NCBI RefSeq assembly: GCF_030052815.1
Contig: NC_079504.1
Span: 83,379,309-83,443,308 of the forward strand
Direction of reading: 5' to 3'
Origin: Hevea brasiliensis
Lineage: Eukaryota > Streptophyta > Magnoliopsida > Malpighiales > Euphorbiaceae
Length of the DNA stretch: 64,000 nucleotides
The position numbers and the translations under genes are program-made. Shown here in pieces: positions 1-10,807 of this stretch (position 1 is the first letter of the stretch; every line of letters begins with the position of its first letter). The notes beneath the pieces are model-generated. The model was not told where the DNA came from. It made no database searches and worked only from the letters and a program-made list of their open reading frames with translations.

Positions 1-834
1 TCTTATTAATCAAGAATTAGAATTTAGATGAGGGCATATGATCCACAGCAATTAGGGCTTAGCATATATTTAGAGCCTAGCTAGGATCGTGACTTTGTAA
101 TGAAGAGACTATAGTTCATGGTATGTTTGATTAAAGTTTAAGGAATGGGATGAATTTCATTCATCACTGATTGGGTAGTCATGGCATGCTATGCTAGATA
201 TTAACCATGATTTATGAGAAGTAAGAGTGGAAAAGGAATTTCACTGTAAGCATGGAAAGAGTTCCAATGATATTAAAGAGTTAATATCATATTCTTATTG
301 CCAATTAGTCAATAACCTAGAAAGTCACACACAGTAAAAGTAGTGTGATCAAGATATTATTAATTTGATCAATTATTTAAATGGTTCAATTGACAAATTA
401 AATTAATAGATTTAGTTTACAATAAGATTGTAAAGTTTTTAGCATGACTTGAAACTAAATTCAAAGAATTGGGAAATAAAAAGAAAATTAGTTTATATTT
501 AATTATTAAATATAAACTTATAATTAAAGGAATTTATTTATTATATAATTTATATTAGATATAAATTATACTGAAAGAATAACAAATTTGGGTAATATGG
601 CTTGTAAAGCTATGAGAGAAATGTGGCTTAGTGGATTGGTGGTGATGTGGCATAAGATGCCAAGTGGCACCATGTGATGGTAGCAACTTATTAATTTTAT
701 TGGATGAGAATAAGACACATGGAAAGGTTGTCTTCTTAGTGAAAGACAACTAATCTATTAACTCAAGTTTAGTGATTCAAAATCTCTAAATTGAGAGATT
801 CCCATCAACTTTAGGGATATGGGAATCTGTAAAG

Positions 835-842
835 TATAAAAG
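835..842 (+). promoter_or_regulatory. TATA box of the LTR relic
   Basis: TATAAAAG sits inside the LTR relic, about 60 bp upstream of a pyrimidine-rich tract. It is placed as an LTR promoter would be, between the U3-like part and the R/U5-like part. This is inferred from position and sequence only. Confidence 0.4.
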
Positions 843-904
843 GTCAACTCACATGAAAGAGAAGAGAGAGATTCATTTTCTTCTTTTTCTTTTTAATCTT
901 CTTC

Positions 905-937
905 TCTTTCTTCTTCTTCTTCTTCTTCTTCTTCTAT
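905..937 (+). repeat. (TTC)n microsatellite
   Basis: An uninterrupted run of about nine TTC units lies in a longer CT-rich stretch (880-965), in the presumed leader part of the LTR relic. Confidence 0.85.
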
Positions 938-1483
938 TTTCTCTCAAGATATAGAACCAAAGTTTCTTCTTCCTCTTTTCTTCTTAATAATTACTAAGGG
1001 AATTAGAAGTTGTTACCTTAGTAATTAAATTAAAGAAATTATTTCTCTAATTAATAAAGAAAACAAAAGACCCAAAACTCCCTTCTTGTGTTTATTATTA
1101 GCTTTACAAGGGAGAAGCACGAGGAGTTTGTTGTGGTTCAATGGTTGAATCAAGATTACATGGTTCATGTGGATGGACTAGAGGGCCAATATTTGGTAGT
1201 TTAGCTTCCCAGATGGTGGAATTTGATTCTAAATCCCATTGGGTAAGAAATCCCTAAGCCTATGTTTATGTATTTTAGGGTTATTTTTAATCTTAAGTTT
1301 TCAATGGCAAAAGAGGCTTAAAGACCAATTAGTGTTACAAGGGTTGTAACCATATGTTGGGCATGTTAATCGTTAACTTAGAAATGAAGTTGATTGCATG
1401 TGAAGCATGAAACCTAGGTTGATTAAAATTAAAATTGCCTAATTGCTCAACCACACCGCTTTTGCTCCTTTACAGACTTGTAA

Positions 1484-2045
1484 TAGGATGATGTAATTGT
1501 ATCCAATCGATTTTTGGTCATCAAGTCATGACTGCTCAATGACCTAGCCATACCCTTAGTCTATCCTAACTAGCATGTTAAGAAAACCACATCATTTAGA
1601 AATTGATACTATATGGGTATTTGATAGTACATGATAAATTCAACTCAAATTTATATTCTTATTGGGTCTTTAATCTCTTATCCCAAGCTTAAAAGTTTAT
1701 TCTAATACCAAATATACCTCCTACTAGGATATGGCTTTTACTCCTAACATGATTTGGATTACATGGCTATCATCAACATGAAATCAATTTCCTAATCCAA
1801 CAAGGGCTATAATTCCTCCACTACAAATGCACCACCCAACACTTATGAAAATGCACTATAATATACTACAACATATCAATATTTATTTTCATGCATATTC
1901 TTTCCCATCATAAGATTTCTAACTTAGGCATTAGTGTGAAACTCCCAGCATTAAATCGAGAGATAGTTGAGCCCTTCTTTAATGGTAGGTGGTGTTTAGC
2001 TTTGCTATAATGGAATTTATAAACATGTCATCAGCAATCAGTGTC
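1484..2045 (+). repeat. Direct repeat, copy 1
   Basis: Copy 1 of a diverged duplication with a period of about 830 bp; the second copy is at 2316-2850. The copies share, in order, 'gatttttggtcat', 'gacctagccatacccttag', 'catgaaatcaatttccta', 'tactacaacatatcaat', 'cattatgagatttct'-like blocks and a terminal 'gtgttta' block. Divergence looks substantial, perhaps 25-30% by eye. I do not recognise the family. It could be a tandem duplication or two LTRs of a small degenerate element, but I found no TG...CA ends or TSD. Confidence 0.65.
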
Positions 2046-2315
2046 ATCAGCATGGATTGATCACTAAAATCTCATTAATCTCAAACTAGGAGCTATATTT
2101 TATACCTAAGAATGGCATATAAATAAACTGAACTCATATTTACATTCTCTACATCCAAGTGGCCAATGCAAAACTTTCCTTTGTTATAAATGACATTGAG
2201 TTTAAGCCTTAATCATTAAATTGACATGCCCTATGTGGCACACTCTATATGGCCTAAGTGACACATTCCTTGCCCATAGCTCGAGCAATTACCAATTGGT
2301 TCCAAGAGGAGACAT

Positions 2316-2850
2316 GTGATAATAAGATGTAAATTTTGCTCTATTGATTTTTAGTTTATGAGTCATAACCGCTTAGCGATCGACCTATGCCCTTGGTTTA
2401 TGTTGGTCAACTTAAATAACCAGGTCAAGGAACCACGTCAATTAAAAATTAGTACTATGTGGTGCCTTTTATAGTGGATGATAAATTTGACTTTTATTTA
2501 TATTCCTAATGGTCTTGGGTCTCAACATGAATACATAAGTCTATTCCAATACCAAATTATCTCGTACTAGCTAGCTTCTATTCCTAATAAGATTAGGATT
2601 ACATGAATGTCATTAACATGAAATCAATTTCCTACTACCACCACTAAAGATACACCTCCTAGCATGTATGAAAATAAATTACAATTTACTACAACATATC
2701 AATATGTTATTTTTATGTATATTCTCTCTCATTATGAGATTTCTTTGGCATCAAAGTAAACTCTCAACATGAAATTTCTCTTTGGTTGAAGGTGTTGTTT
2801 AGTTTTACTGCATCAAATTTAGAAACAAGTTGTCATCAAGGACAATTTTG
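2316..2850 (+). repeat. Direct repeat, copy 2
   Basis: Second copy of the repeat at 1484-2045, in the same orientation and order of conserved blocks, with scattered indels. About 270 bp of unrelated sequence separates the two. Confidence 0.65.
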
Positions 2851-3116
2851 AAAATTAATTAGTTTAGGTGTGTAAGATTTGTTACTCAAAATCCTAGTAG
2901 AATTTGGAAAGAACTTTTCCTAATTTGAGTGGGAGAAATATTCCTCAATAAGATGGAATAATTTTTTTAGTATAGAGTAGAATTCCTATTTTAACATTAT
3001 TCCTAATTTGAGTGGGAGAAATTATTCCTAAATAGATTGGGTGACTAACACTATACATAGCACTATCTTTGAGAGGTTATTTGGCTTTCAGTACATGGAG
3101 TGAGTGGTTTTGCCAA

Positions 3117-3388
3117 TTGCTGAGGAGTGGCTTTACCCATAGAGACTGGCTTTTGCCTATTATAGAGAAGGGCTTTACTAATTACTGAGGAGTGGCTTTG
3201 CCCATAAATGAGGGGTCCTGCCTATTGCAACCCCGTGGAGGGAGAGAGGCTTTGGTCTAAGGTGGAGAAGGGCATAATCTATGAGGAAGAGACTATTGTT
3301 CATTGTAGTCCCATGGAAGGAAAAAGGCTTTAGCCAAAGGTGGAGAAAGGCATAATCTAAGAGGAAGGGGCTATTGTCCATTGTAGTT
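3117..3388 (+). repeat. Short tandem duplications (64-bp and 78-bp units)
   Basis: A 'ctgaggagtggctttrccc' unit occurs at about 3119 and 3183 (spacing 64). A second unit containing 'ggtggagaagggcataatct' occurs at 3261 and again at 3339 (spacing 78). The units share a theme of 'ggcttt' and 'gcccata' words, so the whole block may derive from one ancestral short repeat. The 72-codon minus-strand ORF overlapping it simply translates the repeats. Confidence 0.75.
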
Positions 3389-3787
3389 GACAACACCCTT
3401 TGTGGTGTAGTAGTTAGAGTGGTAAATATATTGGGTTATATCTAGAGAAAAATGAGAGGGACTAACTAATATGAGCAGTTATGTAGTGAGGGTTTTCTTG
3501 GGCATAATTGGATTGATGGATGGATAGTTTTGAGCTTATAATTGTTGAATATTTGATCATAGTGGAAGATGGCATGCCCATGGATATAGTCGTATGTGGA
3601 GAGGGTAAACCATGTAAATATTGGTGTTTTATGTATTTATTTATCTATTTTTTTTTATAGTTTACATGCTTTTGCGGTACATAATGGGGTGCAACATGTC
3701 ACAAGTTAGTTCCATGCTTGAAGATCATATGGCGCTTACATCTTAAAAGGCCTAACAAGATAGATAATCATAACAATAACAAATTAG

Positions 3788-3792
3788 TACAA
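3788..3792. repeat. Target-site duplication TACAA, left
   Basis: TACAA immediately precedes the TGTAACA end of solo LTR 1 and is repeated exactly at 7409-7413. Confidence 0.9.
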
Positions 3793-5100
3793 TGTAACAC
3801 CCTCCCGGTAGCAACTCCGTACATTCTACTGTTTCGGTGACCGGTGTCGGTCCGGACAGCTAGAACGTCCGGAAAAATATTCAAATCAAAGTGAGGGACC
3901 ATAATTAACTCAAATATTAATAAGAAAAATTTAGTAAAAATTTTAGAAATAAAATACAGTTAAGTCAAAAGAGCCGGTGCCCAAGCGATGGGTAACCAGA
4001 GGTAAGTTGCGGTTCTCGCAACGAGGAGCCCTAGACTCGGGGGAAAAATTATAAAATAATTTTTGGGACTCCAGAGAAGGGTTATTGAGGTTCCCATGGC
4101 ATTAGAATGCCAAGAAAATACCTAGAAAAATTTTTCAATCAGAGATACCTAATTTTGACCGTTAAGCCAAACGGAGGGCATTTTGGTCATTTCGCCTTCG
4201 GAGGTGATTTTTGACCGACTTGTCCAGTTAAGTAAATAATTATTAGGAACTAAAATATGAATTAATATTGATGAAAAATGAATTGAAAGTTAGTAGTGAT
4301 GAAAAGAAAAGAAAAATACAATATATGCAAATTATGACATCAATGTGATGTCATTTAAAATTGGTCACCAATCACATTTAAACTATCATTTATCTAACTA
4401 ATAAAAGAGGTAAATAAAGACCAAGGAAGACCAAAAAAATGTGAGCAGCCTCTTCTTCCATAACAGCCACACCAAAAGAAAGAGAGAGAGAAAGAAAGAG
4501 AGACCTCCATTGATGTTCACTCCAAACCTTCAATTTCCTCTTCAATTCACCCTAAAACCCTAGAAACCCTTCACTAAAATTTACCTATCACCTTGCTAAA
4601 GCTTTTGGCAGCCAAGAAGGAGAAAGAAAGTGAGGTTTAAGGGCTTGAAAAATTCTGCCACTTGAGGTTAGTGCTACACTTTTGTTCTCACTCTTTTAAT
4701 TTTAGTTAAAACATCATTTTGAGCTAAGAGATTTTAAGAGATTGAAGTAAATTACATGTGTTAAGGGTACCTTCAATTTTTGGCAGCCCTATGGGAGATT
4801 GAGTTTGATTGTTTAATAAACTTAGAGTGGTTGGAAATCATGGTTAAGGTATTAATATGCATGGAGATTGAACTAAGCATGTTAATCAAGGTTTATTAGT
4901 AATTGGTTTGGACATTAGGGTTTGCAAAGGTGAAATTGTGACTTAGCTTAGGAAATGGTTAGAGAACTTTTTAATGGTCAATTATTGACCATTTTAGGTA
5001 GGTTGACCCTAATTAGAACTGAAAAATTGGATGGGAAAGTGAAGGAGAAATCTGCCTATGACAGCAGCATAGGGACTGAAAATTCAGTCCCTTTGCACTG

Positions 5101-5790
5101 CCATAACTTGGGCTGTGTTAGTCCAATTGGTGTTTGGCCAATTGGACATGAAACTAGGCTTATAATGGCACATTTTTACTGAAGAAACCATGCCCAAAAG
5201 ACCAAAGCAAGAGGACCAAAACTTGGCCCCAAATCCGGATACCCTGCACTGATTCTGCAGAATTTGCCAAATGAACAGTAACTGTTCATTTGGCCATAAC
5301 TCACTGTAGATTTGGTCAATTGACCTGAAATTTTTACAGCAACAAGTTAAGACATAGACAAACAACTTTCATGAAGAAACCTACCCCAAATTATGACCAG
5401 AACCTAACCCAAATGGCAGTCACAATTACTGTTCAAACCTGCAACTCTGCAGATTTTGATTTGAGCAGTAATGTTTGGATGGCTATAACTCTCTCTAGAA
5501 AACTCGGATTTAGGCGATTCTTGAACCGATGGAAACCTAAGGCATAGTAGAACATTTCATATGAAGAAAGTTAGACCAAATTATGAACTTAACTTGGTCA
5601 AATTACTGACCAAACTTGGACCAAAAATCTGCCAGACCCAAAATCTCAGCATGAGCGAAGGCACGTGAACAGTAAACTTATTTTGGCCATAACTTGAGCT
5701 ACAAAACTCCAAATGGAGTGATTCAAAAAATGAAATTCAACTAGACAAAATAAGGAACAACTTTCATGTTTTGCATTTCTTCAAATTCCC
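5101..5790 (+). repeat. About 195-bp modular repeats inside solo LTR 1
   Basis: The motif CCATAACT (once CTATAACT) recurs at 5101, 5294, 5483 and 5687, spacings 193, 189 and 204. Each is followed by a variant of 'gta-gatttggtcaattgacc-tgaaa' and then 'aacaactttcatgaagaaac'. So the LTR interior is built of four diverged copies of one module. The same arrangement recurs in the other LTRs of this family (for example 17706, 17910 and 18100 on the opposite strand). Confidence 0.7.
5266..5294. repeat. Perfect 29-bp inverted repeat in solo LTR 1
   Basis: Two 14-bp arms, GCCAAATGAACAGT and its exact complement, flank one central base. A related palindrome occurs at the equivalent place in solo LTR 2 and in the three gypsy-compound LTRs. 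Confidence 0.9.
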
Positions 5791-7408
5791 ACAGCAACAG
5801 TGTCCAATGGAACAGTGAAGTTGACTCACAAAAACTGAAAAATCTGCTCCTTTGGTTTAATACTTAGAAATGGTATTAACACTTAATGCCAACAAGTTTT
5901 GAATGCCAAATGTGGTATATTTGGAGTGCCAAAGTCAATGTACATATTTTCTATCCAAAAGTCAATGTTTTTGTTGACCAATGAGGTGAATAGTGACACC
6001 AAAACCAAAAATTGGCAATTTTGCCAAAATGACCTAAGCTTTGAGAAAGTGACCAAAACTAACAAGTTTCAAATGCAAAATGGGGTACATTGGGAGTGTT
6101 AAAACCAATGCACCTATGTTCTATGCAAAAGTCAACTTTTTGTTGACTATTAAAATGAATAGTGACATAAAAACTTGAAATTCAAATTAATTGAAGAATT
6201 CAAAAGTATCAAATGCCCTAGTAGGCCTAATGTGATTGGTTTGGATAGGTTGGCATGCCAATAGGGTTCTGATAGCAGTACTGCGTATGATGTATGGCTT
6301 CATTGCCATTCTGTGATGTGATAGCCTATGGCTATACTGATTATGATGTTTTACTTGGCTTTATGCCTTATTGTTTATATGGCTTATTAGCCATTCTGTT
6401 TGCACACCGGGAGACACATTGTGACCGATGGTGTGACGGCCCGAGGTACCTGGTACCCAGTGCTAGTTTACCCGTTTATCCAGTCCGGTCAATTTGTATA
6501 GGTTACTTGGGCATGGAAAAGTATAACTGTAATTGAACTGATTGTTAAAGAAAATACGAAAATTAAATATCAGAAATGATTACGATAGAATACAAAGAAA
6601 CTTAAAATTCATGAAGAAGTTAATATCATAAAACGTAATTAGCCCTCGACTAAACACTAAGTTGGTAATTATTTAGTTCTCATGAACACAATGGCTAAGA
6701 AATTATGATTTTTATTTGCATATTATTTCTTTCTATTTTATTATTTGCACCACTAAGCTTTATGCTTAGCGCGTCGCTTTTGCAATGCGTAGGTACTGAA
6801 GATTGGACAGAGCGCCAGTAGACTACAGATTCGGTAAGGCAGTTCACAGTTCTGCATAGTGTCTGTGTCACCTCACCACAAGATGCATTGGTAGGACACT
6901 AGATGTCATTTTGGTATTTTGTAATTGATTTTATTTTCTCATATGTATTTGAACTTATGTAATATATTTTGATATTCATGTAAATAATGTAAAGTGTGGT
7001 TGTAAATGGAAAAGTGAATGTTTATCTATGATATATGCATGGTATCATATGAGATGGATGAATGATTGAGAAATGAATGGTTGACAAATGTTGAGAACTG
7101 AAATTGAGAAATATTGATGAGATTTTGATATTGGAGTTTGGAAATGATTGAATGTGAATATTGGAAGTGTTTTTAACAGGTTCCGAAGAACTGTTTTCTC
7201 CATTTTTAGCCGGTACTCCGCCGGATTTTCTTTAAAATTTTCGGAACCTCAAATAAATTATAATTTCGATAAATGGCTTAAATAAATTATATTTCACAAG
7301 TTATATTCAAAAGGAAGAATAAAAATGAATTAAGATAAAATAGAGTGCTCGGCACGCTGAGTGGCATAACTTGCTCGGCTACACTGTAGTCGGGTAAGGG
7401 GTGTCACA

Positions 7409-7413
7409 TACAA
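7409..7413. repeat. Target-site duplication TACAA, right
   Basis: Exact copy of 3788-3792, immediately after the GTCACA end of solo LTR 1. Confidence 0.9.
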
Positions 7414-7506
7414 GGCCTTAATAAGCTAAACAATCATAACTATCAATCAATTATGAGGGAGACTTGCATCAAAGATATATTGGTTACTTCTCTTATAATA
7501 AAGATG
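7414..7506. other. Host spacer between solo LTRs
   Basis: A sliver of non-LTR DNA. Its start (aaggccttaataagctaaacaatcataac, about 7412-7440) resembles the DNA left of solo LTR 1 at 3748-3782, so the LTR sits between two short diverged host repeats. There is no coding content. Confidence 0.5.
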
Positions 7507-7511
7507 ATCAT
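7507..7511. repeat. Target-site duplication ATCAT, left
   Basis: ATCAT precedes the TGTAACACC end of solo LTR 2 and is repeated at 10701-10705. Confidence 0.9.
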
Positions 7512-10500
7512 TGTAACACCCTCCCTATAGCAATTCCGTACATTCTACTGTTCCGATGACCAGTGTCGGTCTAGACAGCTAGAACTTCTGGAAAAATATT
7601 TAAACTAAAGTGAGGAACCATAATTAACTCAAATATTAATAAGAAAAATTTAGGAAAAATTTTAGAAATAAAATACAACCAAGTTAAATGTGCTGGTGCC
7701 CTAGCGATGAGTAACCTAGTGGGAAGTTCCGGTCCTCGCAACTAGGAGCCCTAGACCCAGGAGAAATTCATAAAATAATTTTTTGGGACTCCAGAGAAGG
7801 GTCATTGAGGTTTCTAAGGCATTAGAATGCCAAGAAAATGCTTAGAAAAATTTTTCAATCGGTACAGACAATTTTAGTCTGTTAAGCCAAACGGAGGGCA
7901 TTTTAGTCATTTCGTCTTCAGAGATGATTTTTGGCCGACATGCCCAGTTAAGTAAATAATTATCATGACACAAAATGTGAATAAATATTACTAAAAATTA
8001 AATTGAAAATGAGTAGAAAGAAAGGAGAAAAGAAAATGAAAATTTAAGTGGAATTATTACTTAAGCAATGATGTCATAATGCATGAATTAAAAATTACAA
8101 CAAATAAAATTCAAACCAATGGGAAATTGCCAAGCTAATTAAAAGGATAAAGCCTCATTAAATTGAAAAAAAAAAAATTAAAAGAACTTCATATTGTCTT
8201 CCCCAAACCAGCCGGCTGGCATTCCTCTTTCTCCATTGAAGAAATTTCCTCACCTCTTCCAAACCTTGATTCTACTCCACTAAACCTTAAGTCCACTTCA
8301 ACAAAACTTGTCTATACAACTTGGCAAGGTGTTTAGCTATCAAGAAAAGCCAAGAAACTGAAGTTTTTGAAGGGAGAAATTTAGCTCCGACAAGGTTAGT
8401 GTCTAACTCTTACTCCTTTTGGTTTAGTTCATGTTTAATAGCATGAATTGTGTAGGAATTATAAGAAAATAAAACAAAAATATGTGTGTGTGCACCCTAA
8501 AAATTTCGGCAGCTAGGGTTAGTTAGGGTTTGATGATTTTCCTTGATAGCAAAGTGGTTATAAGCAGCCCTAGGCATTAGATGAGTGATTGAACATGGTT
8601 GTGTAAGTGAAATGCAAGGATTATGCATGAATGAACTTGAAAAATGTGGACACTTAACAACATTAGGGTTTGCTCATGTAATGGTATGTTAACTTCGTAA
8701 TGGTCAATTAGTGACCATTTGAATGTGTGTGAGAAGAAATTGAAGTGAGTAAGGATGTTGGAGTTGAAATTTGGTGTGCTACCCTTGGTGACCTGCAGGA
8801 CTGAGTATGAGTCCAGTAAGTTTAGATAGCTATAAATGGAGTTGTAGAGGTTCAATTGGTGCAAGACCAATTGGCCATGAAACTAGACACATAATGGCAC
8901 AATTTTGGTGAAGAAACCCTGCCCAGAAAACCAAACCAAGTTGACCAAAAAATTGCCCTAATCCGGGTGACTTGCATTCTGCCTGAGCAAAATGACCAAA
9001 TGAACAGTATCTATTCATTTGGTCATAACTCAGTGTAGAAAGGTCCAATTGATCTGAAATTTTACCAACAAAAGGCTGAGACATATACCTACAACTTTCA
9101 TGAAGAAACCAAACCCAAAATTTGATCATAACATGTTCAAAAATTGACTTGCAATCAGTGTACAAAACACTGTAGATTTGGTTCTGTCCAGAAAATTCTG
9201 GAAGTTTGCAATCTGGCCAGTTACGGTGTTTAGGCCATAACTTGAGCTACAAAACTCCAAATGAAGTGATTCAAAAAAAAAAGAAATGTAACTAGACACA
9301 ATAAGGAACAACTTTCATGAAGACAAATTTGTCAAATTCCTACTGTACAAATGACCAATGGAACAGTAAACATAATGCTTGAAATCTGAAAATTGTGAAT
9401 AACTAACACTAAGCTTAGAAATGGTATTGGCAACCAATACCAACAACTTTAGAATGCAAAATGTGGTATGTTGGGAGTATTAGAACCAATGTACCTATTG
9501 TCTATGCAAAAGTCAACATTTTAGTTGACTAATGAAATAAATAGTAACACCTAAACTTAAATTTCAAGAATTGAAAAATTTAAAAGTGTAACATGCACTA
9601 GTACACCTAGCAAGATTGGTTTAGACAGGTTGGCATGCCAATAGGGTTCAGTTAGCAGCACTGCACATGGCATTATGCCATTCTATGATTTCATGGCTTT
9701 TAGCCATTCTGACATTTTGATGATACTTGGCCTTATGCCTAATATTTATTACAGCTCATTAGCTGTTCTGTAGCACACCGCGAGATACATATGTGACCGA
9801 TGGTGTGATGGCCCGAGGTACTTGATACCCAGTGCCAGTTTACCCATTTATCCAGTCCAGTCATCTAGTTTAGGTTACTTGGGCAACCAAAAATGAAAGT
9901 GGATAAATATAATGAAATAATGAACATAACAAGTACAAAATCAATAAGACTACAAATAATTATCGAAAATTTATCTGCATAAGACATCAATACATTCACT
10001 GTATATTTATTTTCTGTTATTTCTTTTTGTTCTATTATTGGCACCACTAAGCATTATTGCTTAGTGTATGCTTAGTGCATTTCTTTTTGCCACGCGTAGG
10101 TTCTGGAGAGACCGATAGAGAGCTCAGTAGATCACAGACTGGGTGAGACCATCTGCAGCTCTGCATAATGTCCATGTCACCTCACCGTCTTCAGTGCATT
10201 GGTAGGACACTAGGTTTTATTTTGGTATTTTGTTATTAACTTTTATTTTCTCATGTGCAATTGAGACTTATGTAATGTATTTTGGTATTAAAGTAAATAA
10301 TGAAAATTGTGTTTACGAATGAAAAATCGAATATTTATTTATGACCTGTATATGAATATCATGTGAAATGAATGAATGAGAAATGAAAATATTTTTGAAA
10401 AATATTGAGACTATATTGATGAAATGAAGTTTGGGAATGATTGAAAACATATTGGAAGTGTTTTTCACAGGTTCCAAAGAACTGTTTTCTCCATTTTTAA

Positions 10501-10700
10501 CCGGTACTCTGCCGGATTTTCTATAAAATTTGCGAAACGTCAAATAAATTTATGAATTATACTTCACAAATTGTACTTCAAAACAATGAAAAAAAAATCA
10601 ATAAGGAAGGATAAAAATAATTGAAATAAAATATGGTGTTCCGCTACACTGTGTGGCATATCTTACTCGGCTACACTGTAGATGGGTAAGGGGTATCACA
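7512..10700 (+). mobile_element. Solo LTR 2, gypsy (Tekay-like) family
   Basis: This unit begins TGTAACACCC and ends GGGTATCACA, with exact ATCAT duplications on both sides. It is a 3189-bp solo LTR in the same orientation as solo LTR 1, about 100 bp downstream of it. The two align along most of their length (for example the first 150 bp, and the region around 9770-9860 against 6410-6500) but are clearly diverged, so they are independent insertions rather than a tandem duplication. It carries the palindrome (8994-9024) and at least two of the 195-bp modules (CATAACT at 9025 and 9234). No PBS or coding domain is visible. Confidence 0.92.
8994..9024. repeat. Inverted repeat in solo LTR 2
   Basis: A 31-bp near-perfect palindrome with 15-bp arms (GACCAAATGAACAGT) has one mismatch in the right arm. 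It occupies the same relative position as in the other LTRs of the family. Confidence 0.8.
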
Positions 10701-10705
10701 ATCAT
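10701..10705. repeat. Target-site duplication ATCAT, right
   Basis: Exact copy of 7507-7511, immediately after the TATCACA end of solo LTR 2. Confidence 0.9.
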
Positions 10706-10802
10706 TACATCTTAGAAGCCATAGTGCATCCTATGTAGATGGGTAGAAGCCTACAAGAAAAGGACAATGACTCACGTGTTTTATTGCGTATTAGCTTCCT
10801 AT

Positions 10803-10807
10803 CAAAT
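10803..10807. repeat. Target-site duplication CAAAT of Copia-1, left
   Basis: CAAAT precedes the 3' LTR end of Copia-1 and matches 45592-45596 exactly, 34.8 kb away. Confidence 0.9.

Larger units (their letters stand above)
1..1330 (+). repeat. Diverged copia-type LTR, truncated by window edge
   Basis: This stretch aligns in reverse complement with the LTRs of Copia-1 at 10808-12909 and 43491-45591. Shared blocks include GGCATGCTATGCTAG near 187, the stretch around GCCAATTAGT at 300-310, and TAGCATGACTTGAAAC near 440. It is clearly older than those copies, with many substitutions and indels. The right limit is approximate: similarity fades after the 'ctagagggccaatatttggt' region near 1180-1320. 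The left part lies outside the window, so I cannot say whether it is a solo LTR or part of a full element. There is no protein-coding content. Confidence 0.7.
1331..3787. other. Gene-free interval with old repeats
   Basis: No ORF with recognisable protein content occurs here. The interval holds a diverged direct duplication (1484-2045 and 2316-2850), a short duplication of an 'aatttgagtgggagaaat' block at 2919 and 3003, and short tandem units at 3117-3388. A 72-codon minus-strand ORF at 3178-3396 is a by-product of the tandem units. Confidence 0.6.
3793..7408 (+). mobile_element. Solo LTR 1, gypsy (Tekay-like) family
   Basis: This unit begins TGTAACACCC and ends GGGTGTCACA. It is flanked by perfect 5-bp direct repeats TACAA (3788-3792 and 7409-7413), so it is an intact solo LTR of 3616 bp. 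Its 5' end resembles the LTRs of the gypsy compound at 15904-41133 (the stretch around GGTGACCGGTGTYGG and the GTCCGGACA block), which assigns it to the same broad family. No PBS, PPT or internal coding region is present. Solo LTRs normally arise by recombination between the two LTRs of a full element. The interior carries about 195-bp repeated modules and a perfect inverted repeat, listed separately. ORFs inside it match no protein family I know. Confidence 0.92.

Noticed and set aside
3178..3396. A 72-codon minus-strand ORF with internal repeats
   Set aside because: It only translates the 78-bp and 64-bp tandem units; no start context or homology supports a gene.
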